A stretch of DNA of 64,000 bases, from the NCBI RefSeq assembly GCF_011297335.1, contig NZ_JAAOTJ010000007.1, positions 1 through 64,000 on the forward strand, given 5' to 3'. Every line of letters starts with the position of its first letter. Within the stretch, counting starts at the first letter, position 1. The stretch comes from Catellatospora methionotrophica. GTDB taxonomy: Bacteria > Actinomycetota > Actinomycetes > Mycobacteriales > Micromonosporaceae. Position numbers and translations under genes: made by a program. The notes below the pieces were generated by a model. It had not been told where the DNA came from, searched no databases, and saw only the letters and a program-made list of their open reading frames with translations. This document shows, piece by piece, positions 1 to 7,696 of the stretch.

Positions 1-33
1 GGCCTCCGGCACTGCCGGAGGCCGCGACTTTTT
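1..33 (+). terminator. Hairpin terminator of an upstream gene
   Basis: A perfect 10-bp stem (1-10 with 14-23) closes a 3-nt loop, and a T5 run follows at 29-33. It probably terminates a gene lying to the left of the window. Confidence 0.6.
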
Positions 34-158
34 AAGAGTTGCGACAGGGGTGGAGGGGTGGGCCGGGCCGGTGGGGGTTATCTCGATCGCGGGTGGGGGT
101 TGGTGATCGGTAGCATTGGCGGGTTGCCGTGATCGAGATCGAGGAGAGGAGGGCAGTC

Positions 159-635
159 ATGCCGCGGGAGAAGGGGCGCAAGGTCATCGCGTCGAACCGC
201 AAGGCGTATCACGACTACGCCATCCTCGAGACGTTCGAGGCGGGCATCGCGCTGATGGGCACCGAGGTGAAGTCGCTGCGGGCGGGGCGGGCGTCGCTGG
301 TCGACGCGTTCGGCCAGGAGCGCGACGGGGAGATCTACCTGCACGCGCTGCACATTCCGGAGTACGCCATGGGCACGTGGACCAACCACGCGCCGCGGCG
401 GACCCGCAAGCTGCTGCTCAAGCAGAAGGAGATCATCCACCTGCTCACGAAGACCCGTGAGGGCGGTCTGACGATGATCCCGCTGTCCATGTACTTCAAG
501 GACGGCTGGGCCAAGGTGGAGATCGGGCTCGCGCGCGGTAAGAAGACCTACGACAAGCGCCAGGACATCGCCAAGCGGGACTCCGACCGGGAGATCAGCC
601 GCGAGCTCGGCCGCCGCGCCAAGGGCATGCGCTAG
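159..635 (+). CDS. smpB: SsrA-binding protein SmpB
   Basis: SmpB binds the tRNA-like end of tmRNA and delivers it to stalled ribosomes for trans-translation. The 158-residue protein has the family's usual length. It shows the conserved [10 protein letters not shown] segment near residues 34-43, a central basic beta barrel, and the basic C-terminal tail ([14 protein letters not shown] then [10 protein letters not shown]) that enters the ribosomal mRNA channel. An upstream in-frame start at 129 exists. The ATG at 159 is preferred because a GAGGAGAGGAGG-like purine tract precedes it and [16 protein letters not shown] is the normal N terminus. Its RNA partner ssrA lies about 3.6 kb downstream on the same strand. 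Family assignment is certain and the start is nearly so. Confidence 0.97.
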   Translation: MPREKGRKVIASNRKAYHDYAILETFEAGIALMGTEVKSLRAGRASLVDAFGQERDGEIYLHALHIPEYAMGTWTNHAPRRTRKLLLKQKEIIHLLTKTREGGLTMIPLSMYFKDGWAKVEIGLARGKKTYDKRQDIAKRDSDREISRELGRRAKGMR

Positions 636-715
636 AGCCACCGCGAGGCGGCCACCGGGTCAGAGTCGGATGGCCGATCGCGGAGGCGAGCGCGGTCACG
701 GTAGCCTCGCGGGTC

Positions 716-1471
716 GTGAGCAAGCATCGGCTGCACGAGGACGACGAGACCACCCTGCTGCCCCGTACGGTCGAAGACCCGGCGCAGGAGCCCGCCCCGC
801 GTCCGGCCGAGCCCACGGCGCACGAGGAGCCCGTCCGGCGTCGGGTCGGCCGTCAGCCGCTCGTGATCGGCGTCGCGACGATGTGCCTGCTGGTGTCGGG
901 CGCGGCCGCGTGGGCGCTGGCCAAACCCGCACCCGAGCCGTCGACGGCGCCGCCCACGAGCGGCGCGTCCGCCACGGGGGCCGGGTTCACCGACGGCTTC
1001 GGGGTGATGACGCCCAGCGCGGGCACCCTGCCCGAGGTGCCGCCCGCGCGGCCGAGCGCCTCCCCGTCAACCGCGCCGTCGGCGTCCCCGCCCGCCAGCC
1101 CCGCCCCGGGCAGCAGCGGGCCCCGGCCGTCGAGCCCGCCCGTCGCCGCGCCGCCGCCCGCTTCCGGCACCGCCACCGCGACGTACGACGTGAACTCCTG
1201 GGGCGGCGGTTATGTGATCTCCGTACGGGTGCGCAACACCGGCACCGCCCCGCTGGCCTGGACGGTCCGCATCCAGCTGCCGCAGGGCGCCACCGTCGAC
1301 GGCGACTGGGAGGCCGACCGGTCCGGTCAGGACGGTGTGTGGACGTTCACCCCCGAACGCGGCGACCTCGCCCCCGGCGCGAGCCTGACCTTCGGTTTCA
1401 TCGGCCGGCGCGGGCAGGGCGACTTCCCGGTCACCTGCACCGTCAACGGCGTCGCGTGCCAGGCTGACTGA
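716..1471 (+). CDS. Membrane-anchored protein with C-terminal CBM2-like domain
   Basis: This 251-residue protein has a short cytosolic N terminus, one membrane helix at about 49-69, a Pro/Ala/Ser-rich linker (70-150) and a C-terminal beta domain (151-251). The last part resembles family 2 carbohydrate-binding modules: a WGGGYV strand, W182, W198, W209, and an LAPGASLTFGF segment. Two cysteines (241 and 248) sit in a CTVNGVAC motif at the extreme C terminus. The GTG start lies 8 nt after a TAGCCT -10-like box, so the mRNA may be leaderless. The next two genes carry the same membrane helix-linker-CBM2 plan but add an intracellular SRPBCC domain. There is no catalytic domain. Binding of cell-wall or environmental polysaccharide is inferred only from the fold. 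Confidence 0.8.
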   Translation: MSKHRLHEDDETTLLPRTVEDPAQEPAPRPAEPTAHEEPVRRRVGRQPLVIGVATMCLLVSGAAAWALAKPAPEPSTAPPTSGASATGAGFTDGFGVMTPSAGTLPEVPPARPSASPSTAPSASPPASPAPGSSGPRPSSPPVAAPPPASGTATATYDVNSWGGGYVISVRVRNTGTAPLAWTVRIQLPQGATVDGDWEADRSGQDGVWTFTPERGDLAPGASLTFGFIGRRGQGDFPVTCTVNGVACQAD

Positions 1472-1522
1472 GCACTGGCTTAACTCCGCCCTAAACCCTG
1501 CGGCAGGGCGGCCGGACGGCCC

Positions 1523-1537
1523 TATATTCGGGCCGTG
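1523..1537 (+). promoter_or_regulatory. Leaderless promoter of the first SRPBCC-CBM2 gene
   Basis: A TATATT hexamer (1523-1528) is followed after 6 nt by the GTG start at 1535. The paralogue at 3018 has the same layout (TATAGT, 6 nt, GTG), and both sit within cctata-tcgg-cc-GTGACC. The transcript should therefore begin at or next to the start codon. No clear -35 hexamer was found. Confidence 0.6.
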
Positions 1538-2929
1538 ACCGTGCTGCGGCTCGATGTGGAGCTCCCGTACCCGGTGGAGCTGGTGTGGCTGGCGCTGACC
1601 GATCGCAGGCTGCTCGGCGAGTGGTTCCTGCAGACCGACCTCGTGCCGGTGCAGGGCGGCGTCTATCGCGCGTACCCGGCCGGTGACCTGCCGGGATTCA
1701 CGGTGCCGTTCGACATGGACGTCATCGAGGTGGTCGGGCCGACCCGGCTGGCCCTGCGCTGGCGCGGCGAGCAGCTGCACGCCGACGTGGTCTGGGAGCT
1801 GTCGACGGTGGCGGAGGGCTGTCGGCTGCGGGTGAGCCAGACCGGTTTTCTCGGCATCGCGGGTCAGGTGCGCCGGGTGGAGCTGCGGCGGGCGTACGCG
1901 ACGATGTTCGAACAGCGGCTGCCCGCCCTGCTGGCCCGCCAGGAGCTGGCGGCGGCGGCCCCGTCCCGGCGGCGGCGCAGCAGGGACATCTACGACGCCG
2001 CCGACATGCCCCGCCGCCCGGCGGCCGCGCCGGTGAGCCGCGCCCGGCAGGCCGCCGGACCGGCACGATCGGCGTCGGGTTCCCGGTCCCGCCCGCCATC
2101 TGTGGCGTACCCCGGAGCCTGTCCGCCGCCCACGGCGGTCCTCGGTTCGCCCGTCCGGGACCGTGGCGCGGACGAGCCGGCCGAGCCCGGGTTCGACGCC
2201 CATCACCCGGACCCTGCGGACCTGATCGCCGAGGAGCTGGACGCTGCCGGGCCGGACGTCGGGGACGAGGACGATCCGGGACCCGGCGGTCTGCTCGGCC
2301 GGGTGTTCCACATGCCGGTGGACCGGCGGCTGCGGTTGCTGTCGGCGGCAGGGGCGATGGTGCTCACGGTGCTGGCGGTCACCGCGGTCGCGACGCTGCT
2401 GCTGCGGTCGCCCGACCCTGCGGCGGAGCCGGTCGACGGTGCCCGTGGCCCGTGGTCCGGGGTGCAGGCAGCGGAGTCCGTGACACCCTCGGCGGCGGCT
2501 TCGCCGAGCCCGTCCGTCGCACCGAGCCTGTCCGTCGCACCGGGCGCGTCGGCGGCCGTCCCGCCGTCGGCGGCCGCGTCCGCGCCGAGCCGCCCCGGAC
2601 CCACCGAGGGCGCGGCGGTGACCGTCACCTATCGGACGCTGGAGACCTGGAACGGCGGCTACATCGGAGAGATCGCCATCCGACCGAACGCGGCGCTGGA
2701 CGGCTGGTCGGCAAAGGTCACCCTCCCCAGGGGAGCCGCGGTGACCAGCGCCTGGGACCGGATCGACTTCCGGCAGGACGGCGACCGGGTCACCTTCACC
2801 CCGCAGGCCGTACACCGTGAGCTGCCTGCGGGCGAGGAGTTCACGGTCGCCTTCCAGGTGGGTGATCCCTCCGGCGCGACCCGGCCGGAAAGCTGCGCCG
2901 TCGAGGGCGTGAGCTGCGGTAAGAGATAG
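1535..2929 (+). CDS. SRPBCC (AHSA1-like)-TM-CBM2-like chimeric membrane protein
   Basis: This protein has 464 residues. Residues 1-135 form an SRPBCC/AHSA1-like ligand-binding fold (LRLDVELPYPVELVWLALTD start, EWF near 29-31, PFDMDV, VVWEL, QTGFLGIAG). A long Arg- and then Asp/Glu-rich linker follows (140-260), then one membrane helix (267-290), a Ser/Pro/Ala linker (291-360) and a C-terminal CBM2-like domain (361-464) ending CAVEGVSC. The expected topology is SRPBCC in the cytosol and CBM2 outside. The SRPBCC part is closely similar to that of the next gene, so the two arose by duplication. No start-proximal RBS is seen; a leaderless GTG is favoured. The function is unknown. A link between an outside sugar-binding event and an inside ligand or chaperone-like domain is only inference. 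Confidence 0.82.
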   Translation: MTVLRLDVELPYPVELVWLALTDRRLLGEWFLQTDLVPVQGGVYRAYPAGDLPGFTVPFDMDVIEVVGPTRLALRWRGEQLHADVVWELSTVAEGCRLRVSQTGFLGIAGQVRRVELRRAYATMFEQRLPALLARQELAAAAPSRRRRSRDIYDAADMPRRPAAAPVSRARQAAGPARSASGSRSRPPSVAYPGACPPPTAVLGSPVRDRGADEPAEPGFDAHHPDPADLIAEELDAAGPDVGDEDDPGPGGLLGRVFHMPVDRRLRLLSAAGAMVLTVLAVTAVATLLLRSPDPAAEPVDGARGPWSGVQAAESVTPSAAASPSPSVAPSLSVAPGASAAVPPSAAASAPSRPGPTEGAAVTVTYRTLETWNGGYIGEIAIRPNAALDGWSAKVTLPRGAAVTSAWDRIDFRQDGDRVTFTPQAVHRELPAGEEFTVAFQVGDPSGATRPESCAVEGVSCGKR

Positions 2930-3005
2930 CACCTCTGTCGGGTGACGGACAGCCGGGTCATGACCTTGGTCGATTTCGGGGATGTCATGGGCGGGGGAGC
3001 GACCC

Positions 3006-3020
3006 TATAGTCGGTCCGTG
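3006..3020 (+). promoter_or_regulatory. Leaderless promoter of the second SRPBCC-CBM2 gene
   Basis: TATAGT (3006-3011) is followed after 6 nt by the GTG at 3018. Its surroundings match the promoter of the paralogue at 1535, so promoter and gene were probably duplicated together. Confidence 0.6.
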
Positions 3021-4166
3021 ACCGAGCTGCGACTCGACGTCGATCTCTCCCACCCCCGGGCCAGGGTTTGGCGGGCGCTCACCGAGCAGCGACTGCTGCG
3101 CGAGTGGTTCGTGCCCACCGATCTCGCGCCGTCCGCGGGGGAGACCTTCCGTGCCTTCCCGCCGCCGGGCCTGGCCGGGCTGGCGACACCGTTCGATCTG
3201 GACGTGGTGGCGGTGGCCGCGCAGGAGCGTCTGGCCATGCACTGGCGGGACGACCACACGCACACCGAGGTCACCTGGTCGCTGGCGGACACCGCGGCCG
3301 GTTGCCGGCTGACGGTGCTGCAGACGGGATTCTTCGGCGTCGACGGCACCCAGCGGCGGCGCGAGCTGCGCCGGTCATACCAGTTCATGTTCGGCGACCA
3401 GCTGCCCGCGTCCCTGGACCGGCTCGCCTCCGGCGAGGTCGACCTGGGCGGCGTGCGGGCCGACCTGCACACCGCGGCCCCAAGGCGGCGCGAGACGGTC
3501 GCCTTCGACCCGGCGCCCCCGCCGCCGCCCGCTGGGGCCTCCAAGCGGCTGCGGCTGCTCTCGCTGGCCGGAGCGGTGGTGCTGGTCGTGCTGATCAGCA
3601 CCGCGGTGGCCGTCATGATCGGCGGCAACAGCGGCGGCGCGCCCAGCGCCAACACCGAGCCGGTCTACGGGCTGGACTCCGGCGTGCAGCCCGGCGTAGG
3701 CGTGACGGACCCGGCGGCGGCTGCCTCGGGCACCCCGCTGCCGGGTGCGCCCGGCGCCTCGCCCCGACCAGGGGTCTCCGGATCGCCGCTCGCCACCCCG
3801 CTGCCCGAGGCGACCGCCACGCCGCCCGGCGGCACGCCGCTGACGGCGACCTACCGCACGATCGCGCTGCTCGGGCTCGGCGGTTTCGACACCGAGGTCA
3901 CGGTGCGCAATCCCGGTGCGACCGCACGGGAGAACTGGACCGTCGTGCTGACCATGCCCGCGGACCGGGCGGTGGAGAACAGGTCCACCTCGGCGGTGAA
4001 CTTCGTCCAGGACGGCACCAGCATCACGGTGACCCCGGTCGGCGCGGCGCGCACGGTGGCCGCGAACGGATCGGTGACCTTCATCATCCGTTTCCCGGCC
4101 CTGCTGGCCCTCGGCCAGAAGGTCACCGCCTGCACGGTGGACGGGATCGCCTGCACGGGGAGTTGA
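3018..4166 (+). CDS. SRPBCC (AHSA1-like)-TM-CBM2-like chimeric membrane protein, paralogue
   Basis: This 382-residue paralogue of the gene at 1535 has an SRPBCC/AHSA1-like domain (1-135; shared EWF, TDL, PFD, GCRL.V.QTGF and ELRR.Y motifs), a shorter linker, one membrane helix (179-201), a Gly/Ala/Pro/Thr linker and a CBM2-like C-terminal domain (about 285-382) ending CTVDGIAC. An upstream in-frame ATG at 2982 would add 12 residues. The GTG at 3018 is preferred because it aligns with the paralogue start and sits 6 nt after the TATAGT box. Both chimeras share an EPV-G-SGVQ segment just outside the membrane helix. The gene lies immediately before ssrA. Its function is unknown. Confidence 0.82.
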   Translation: MTELRLDVDLSHPRARVWRALTEQRLLREWFVPTDLAPSAGETFRAFPPPGLAGLATPFDLDVVAVAAQERLAMHWRDDHTHTEVTWSLADTAAGCRLTVLQTGFFGVDGTQRRRELRRSYQFMFGDQLPASLDRLASGEVDLGGVRADLHTAAPRRRETVAFDPAPPPPPAGASKRLRLLSLAGAVVLVVLISTAVAVMIGGNSGGAPSANTEPVYGLDSGVQPGVGVTDPAAAASGTPLPGAPGASPRPGVSGSPLATPLPEATATPPGGTPLTATYRTIALLGLGGFDTEVTVRNPGATARENWTVVLTMPADRAVENRSTSAVNFVQDGTSITVTPVGAARTVAANGSVTFIIRFPALLALGQKVTACTVDGIACTGS

Positions 4167-4183
4167 CCGATACCGGAATGACT

Positions 4184-4213
4184 TTGGTCGCCCCGGACGT
4201 TACTCTTTACAGG
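4184..4213 (+). promoter_or_regulatory. Probable ssrA promoter
   Basis: TTGGTC (4184-4189) and TACAGG (4208-4213) are separated by 18 nt. This would start transcription near 4220, about 30 nt before the mature tmRNA 5' end. It is only a sequence match. Confidence 0.4.
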
Positions 4214-4252
4214 CGCGGTGATCGTCAGCGCGCACGCGCTCTCGCGCGACCA

Positions 4253-4625
4253 GGGGGTGACAGGTTTCGACATCGTTCGTTGCGGCAGGAGAAGCGAGCC
4301 GAGGAAGCCGACGTCGTCTCGATAATCGTCGTCGGAAAACTATAAGCGCCAAGACTAACGTCAAGCGCGACTTCGCTCTCGCCGCCTGAGGCGAGTAGCA
4401 AGTCTGTCGGTCCGGGAGTGCCTACGGCCCGTGTACCGGCATCAGTTAGTAGGCTGGCCGATTCAGTCCCGTCGCGGGGCTGCTGAGGCGAGATCAATCG
4501 CGACTGGGCCCGTCACACCGTCTTGCTCATGTGATCGGTGGGGCCGAGTAGAGGCATAGTGAGCTGCGCTCGGAGAAGCCCTGTTTATGCGGCGATGGAC
4601 CCGGGTTCGATTCCCGGCACCTCCA
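4253..4625 (+). ncRNA. ssrA: Transfer-messenger RNA (tmRNA)
   Basis: tmRNA rescues stalled ribosomes and tags the nascent peptide. The 5' end GGGGGUGACAGGUUUCGAC is diagnostic. It pairs through a 7-bp acceptor stem (4253-4259) with CACCTCC ending at 4624; A4625 is the discriminator, followed by CC, so the full CCA is not encoded. The T-arm reads GGGTTCGATTCCC. The tag reading frame resumes at GCC 4348 and ends at TGA 4387-4389, encoding AKTNVKRDFALAA. The core RDFALAA is the usual actinobacterial degron. A strong terminator follows at 4634. The partner smpB is at 159. Confidence 0.97.
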
Positions 4626-4633
4626 CCTGATGT

Positions 4634-4665
4634 AACGGCCCCGGTCCACCAGGACCGGGGCCGTT
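4634..4665 (+). terminator. ssrA terminator
   Basis: A perfect 14-bp GC-rich stem (4634-4647 with 4652-4665) closes an ACCA loop directly after the tmRNA 3' end. No long T-run follows, as is common in high-GC actinomycetes. Confidence 0.8.
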
Positions 4666-4797
4666 CGCCGTATACGCCCTGGTAACTGCCCGAATGACTG
4701 GCTGAACGCACGTTCAAACCTGGGCAAAGGTATGGACTTCGGGCCACGCCCGCGTGACCATCGAACGCAAGGACGTTTCGCGGTCCGGGGGTGAGGC

Positions 4798-5064
4798 ATG
4801 GCCACCGATTCACTGGACGAGCTGTCGAACGCGGTGCTCGGCCCATCCGGCCGGCTCGGCGAGGTCATCGCGGACGCCCCGCGCCTGACCCACAGCGTGC
4901 AGGCCCTGGAGTCGGACCGCCGCGCGCTGCTCGCCGCGGTGACCTCCGCTCCCGCCGACCGGCACACCGAGGAACAGCTCGCACACCGGCTGACCGCCCA
5001 CCGCCAGCGCACCGCCGACGTCCTGTACCAGGCGTACGGCGTCGACCTCGGCGGAGAGACCTGA
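4798..5064 (+). CDS. Small helical hypothetical protein
   Basis: This 88-residue soluble protein is predicted to be mostly alpha-helical. It is rich in Leu, Ala, Arg and His, with a heptad-like stretch in residues 30-75 (LTHSVQALESDRRALLAAVT). There is no signal peptide, membrane helix or cysteine. The ATG at 4798 follows a GGGGGTGAGG purine tract. It lies downstream of the ssrA terminator and is not part of an obvious operon. Its codon third positions are GC-rich like the neighbours, which supports coding. I do not recognise the family. Confidence 0.65.
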   Translation: MATDSLDELSNAVLGPSGRLGEVIADAPRLTHSVQALESDRRALLAAVTSAPADRHTEEQLAHRLTAHRQRTADVLYQAYGVDLGGET

Positions 5065-5163
5065 GGCATCCCGTTGGTCGCCGTTTAGTGTCAGCACCTC
5101 GGGTATGACGACTCCATCGGACACCAGGCAGCGACGATCATCCCCGACCGGCGGCTCGCGGCG

Positions 5164-5748
5164 TCAGCGCACGGCGTCGGACTGCCACTCGGCCAGCCAG
5201 CCCGCGAGCAGCCGGGCGCAGTGGTCGACGGCCTCGGCCCAGCCCGTGACGGCCTCGCCGTCCGCCTCGTCGCTGACCTGCTTGACCATCCGCAGCGGCA
5301 CGCCGTACGCAGCCGCCGCCGCGGCGACGGCGTAGCCCTCCATGTCGACCAGGTCCGCGTGCTCGGCCAGCGCCGTACGCAGCACCGGGTCGGAGACGAA
5401 CACGTCCCCGGTGGCCAGCACCGGCCCGGCGCCCGGCAGGTCCAGCGGGCCGCCGAAGGTGTAGCCGGTCACCGCCTGGATCGTCGCGGTGTGGAAGTCG
5501 TGCTGTACCACCCGGCTGATCTCGTGCAGGCCGCCCAGGCCGGACCGCAGCGCCCCGGCGGTGCCCAGGTTCACGATCTCGCGCGGCAGCACACCCGCGC
5601 CCAGCACCCGCGCCACCGCCAGCGCCGCGCTGACCTTGCCCACACCGGTCAGCAGCACCGGATACGGGGTGTCCAGGTGCGCGGCCTCCTCGGCCAGCGC
5701 GACGACGATCAGCGGCCGGTCGGGGGCCACGGTGCCGGTAAGAATCAC
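5164..5748 (-). CDS. Nucleosidase of the MTA/SAH-futalosine family
   Basis: This 194-residue purine nucleoside phosphorylase/hydrolase-fold protein shows the short N-terminal strand, the GVGKVSAALAVARVL substrate segment, NLGTAG, ATGDVFVSD, and the catalytic DMEGYAVA...VPLRMVKQVSDEAD region. Members hydrolyse methylthioadenosine/S-adenosylhomocysteine or, in the menaquinone route, aminodeoxyfutalosine. The sequence alone does not separate MtnN-like from MqnB-like activity, and no other mqn or methionine-salvage gene is nearby. The GTG start lies 6 nt downstream of a TAGAAT box on the minus strand, so it is probably leaderless. Confidence 0.85.
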   Translation of the reverse strand: MILTGTVAPDRPLIVVALAEEAAHLDTPYPVLLTGVGKVSAALAVARVLGAGVLPREIVNLGTAGALRSGLGGLHEISRVVQHDFHTATIQAVTGYTFGGPLDLPGAGPVLATGDVFVSDPVLRTALAEHADLVDMEGYAVAAAAAAYGVPLRMVKQVSDEADGEAVTGWAEAVDHCARLLAGWLAEWQSDAVR

Positions 5749-5897
5749 CCGCGAATTCTAGCGGCGTGTCGAACGGGTCTCATGTACGCGAACGGGTGCA
5801 GGTCAGAACGGTCCTTGTCACCGAGTCGGGGAAGTTTGGCGCACAAGCCGTGCCGAGACCCTGACCGTGCCGCCTCCGGACGGATAGGGTGCCATTC

Positions 5898-6518
5898 ATG
5901 GCGTCGGGAGAGCCGCACACCACGCGGCACGACAATGCGGGGAAGGGCACGGGGCGGGACGCAGTGGAGTCACTGACCGGGCACCTGCTGGTTGCCATGC
6001 CCTCGCTCCGGGATCCCAACTTCGAACGTACGGTCGTCTTCGTTCTGGCCCACGAGGCCGACGGGGCGCTCGGGGTGGTGCTGAACCGGCCCACCGAAGC
6101 GCTGGTGGGTGACATCCTGCCCGGCTGGGAGTCGCTGCTGCGCGAGCCCGGGGTGCTGTTCGAGGGCGGGCCGGTCGGCACGGACTCGGCCATCTGCGTG
6201 GCACGTGCCCGCGCGGGCGTGGCGGGCTTCGTCGGCTTCAGCCGGGTGATGGGGCAGATCGGCACGGTGGACCTCAGTCGCGATCCGGCCCGCGTCGGCC
6301 AGCGGCTGGAGTGCGTGCGCGTCTACCACGGCTATGCCGGGTGGGGCGCCGGGCAGCTGGAGCAGGAGATCGAGGAGAACGCCTGGCTGGTGTTCGAGGC
6401 CCTGCCCAGTGACCCGTTCCGCACCCAGCCCGAGGAGCTGTGGCCGCTGGTGCTGCGCCGCCAGGGCGGCATGACGGCCGCGGTGGCCAACTTCCCGCCC
6501 GACGTCGCCCTCAACTGA
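5898..6518 (+). CDS. YqgE/AlgH family protein
   Basis: This is a conserved 206-residue YqgE/AlgH (UPF0301) protein. Family hallmarks are visible: LTGHLLVAMPSL, DPNFERTVVFVLAHEADGA, GVVLNRPTE, FEGGPV and the VYHGYAGWGAGQLEQEI segment. The biochemical role of the family is not established. The ATG at 5898 is chosen over the one at 5889 because TAGGGT (5885-5890) lies 7 nt before it and would overlap the earlier codon. It is divergent from the nucleosidase at 5748, with about 150 bp shared upstream sequence. Confidence 0.9.
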   Translation: MASGEPHTTRHDNAGKGTGRDAVESLTGHLLVAMPSLRDPNFERTVVFVLAHEADGALGVVLNRPTEALVGDILPGWESLLREPGVLFEGGPVGTDSAICVARARAGVAGFVGFSRVMGQIGTVDLSRDPARVGQRLECVRVYHGYAGWGAGQLEQEIEENAWLVFEALPSDPFRTQPEELWPLVLRRQGGMTAAVANFPPDVALN

Positions 6519-6692
6519 CCTGCGCGGGTCTCGGCCGGTCGTGAACCCGAGTTCATGATCGGCTGGTGCGTGCGGTGGCTGCGGCCTCGGTCGACTCGCG
6601 GGGATACCCGTTTTTGCGCGGGGGGTGGGGCCGTGTAATATTTCGCAGGTGCCCGGCGGCGGAAACGTCAAACGGGGACTTACCAGGAACAA

Positions 6693-6765
6693 GGGGCCGT
6701 GGCGCAGCTGGTAGCGCACCACACTGGCAGTGTGGGGGTCAGGGGTTCGAGTCCCCTCGGCTCCA
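6693..6765 (+). tRNA. tRNA-Ala (anticodon GGC)
   Basis: A 73-nt cloverleaf. The acceptor GGGGCCG pairs with CGGCTCC, the anticodon stem CCACA/TGTGG encloses loop CTGGCAG with anticodon GGC at 6726-6728, and the T-arm is GGGGTTCGAGTCCCC. The discriminator is A6765, and the following CC is not a full CCA. A long terminator hairpin follows at once. Confidence 0.95.
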
Positions 6766-6772
6766 CCGAAAT

Positions 6773-6810
6773 GCGAAACGCCCAGGTCAACGACCTGGGC
6801 GTTTCGCTTT
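6773..6810 (+). terminator. tRNA-Ala terminator
   Basis: A perfect 16-bp stem (6773-6788 with 6792-6807) and a 3-nt loop, followed by TTT. It directly follows the tRNA. Confidence 0.8.
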
Positions 6811-6910
6811 GCCAGGGCAGGCAGCGGGCACTACGCCATGCTGCCGGAGCTCATCGGGGGAAGCGCCGCCGGTGCCGACGGTTCGCTGGCCGAACCCGTG
6901 TATGCCCATC

Positions 6911-6940
6911 GTGATATCTTGGCATCGTTGCGTATATCAC
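6911..6940 (+). promoter_or_regulatory. Candidate VapBC operator palindrome
   Basis: GTGATAT (6911-6917) and its exact reverse complement ATATCAC (6934-6940) flank a 16-nt spacer, 15 nt upstream of vapB. VapB antitoxins autorepress by binding such inverted repeats. The site also overlaps the only AT-rich, promoter-like stretch before the gene. Confidence 0.55.
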
Positions 6941-6955
6941 CGCAGGAGGCCGACG

Positions 6956-7174
6956 ATGGCTCGAACGGTTATCGATGTAGACGACTCGATGCTGGCCTTT
7001 GCCCAACAGCAGCTCGGCACGAAGACAAAGCGCGAGACGATCAATCGCGCGCTGGCGATCGCGGCCGGCACCAGTGCCGACGATCGGGTCCGTGGGCTCG
7101 CCTGGCTGCGTGACAACGCCGATCAGATCCTGGACTTCGACGTGCTGGAGGAAGAGGAGCGCGCAGGCCGGTGA
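6956..7174 (+). CDS. vapB: VapB-type antitoxin
   Basis: This 72-residue type II antitoxin neutralises the VapC nuclease encoded by the next gene. The N terminus ARTVIDVDDSMLAFAQQQLG followed by TKTKRETINRAL matches VapB antitoxins with a ribbon-helix-helix-like N terminus. The acidic C-terminal part (DFDVLEEEE) is the usual toxin-binding tail. The ATG follows a GCAGGAGG ribosome-binding site. The stop overlaps the toxin GTG by 4 nt, giving translational coupling. A palindrome just upstream suggests autoregulation. Confidence 0.88.
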   Translation: MARTVIDVDDSMLAFAQQQLGTKTKRETINRALAIAAGTSADDRVRGLAWLRDNADQILDFDVLEEEERAGR

Positions 7175-7569
7175 CCTATCTAGCTGACACCTCCGCCGTG
7201 TGGCGGCTGTTGCGGGGCCAGGTGGGAGAGCCGTGGACGACGTACGTGGCGCAGGGTCTGGTCGCGATCACGTCGCCGGTCGAGTCGGAGCTCATGGTCT
7301 CGGTCCGCGCCGACCGTGACTACGAACCGTTCTTCGCCGTGCTCAAGCAGACGTTCGCATGGTGTCCGCCGATCGACGATCCCTGGCGTCAGGTGCTTGC
7401 CGTGCAGCGCGACCTCATCCGGATCGGACATCATCGCGGTCCTTCTCCCATGGACATCGTCATCGCACTCACGGCTGCCGAGCAGCGGCTGACGTTGCTG
7501 CACGCCGACGCGGACTTCGCCTCGGTGGCCAAAGTCCGGCCGGGCCTGGCCATGATCCGGATTGATTGA
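7171..7569 (+). CDS. vapC: VapC-type PIN-domain ribonuclease toxin
   Basis: This 132-residue PIN-domain protein is expected to cleave tRNA or other RNA when VapB is degraded. The four acidic metal-binding positions of PIN domains are visible: D6 in YLADTSAV, E38 or E40 in SPVESE, D95 in SPMDIVIALTAAE and D113/D115 in HADADF. Length is typical. The pair sits just after tRNA-Ala, a common landing site for small mobile islets, but no integrase or duplicated tRNA end was found. Confidence 0.9.
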   Translation: MTYLADTSAVWRLLRGQVGEPWTTYVAQGLVAITSPVESELMVSVRADRDYEPFFAVLKQTFAWCPPIDDPWRQVLAVQRDLIRIGHHRGPSPMDIVIALTAAEQRLTLLHADADFASVAKVRPGLAMIRID

Positions 7570-7696
7570 CACCGAGAACCGGGTCGCGTTGTCCGCGACG
7601 GACTTCTCGACGTCGGCGCAGGCTTTCCCGTTTCCGGGGATCCGGGTAGGGCCGTGGCGGCGGCAGGGCTGTGGCCGCCACGGCCCCGGTGTGGTG

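Noticed and set aside
4253-4625. tRNA gene at 4585-4625
   Set aside because: The T-arm and acceptor end there belong to the tRNA-like domain of tmRNA.
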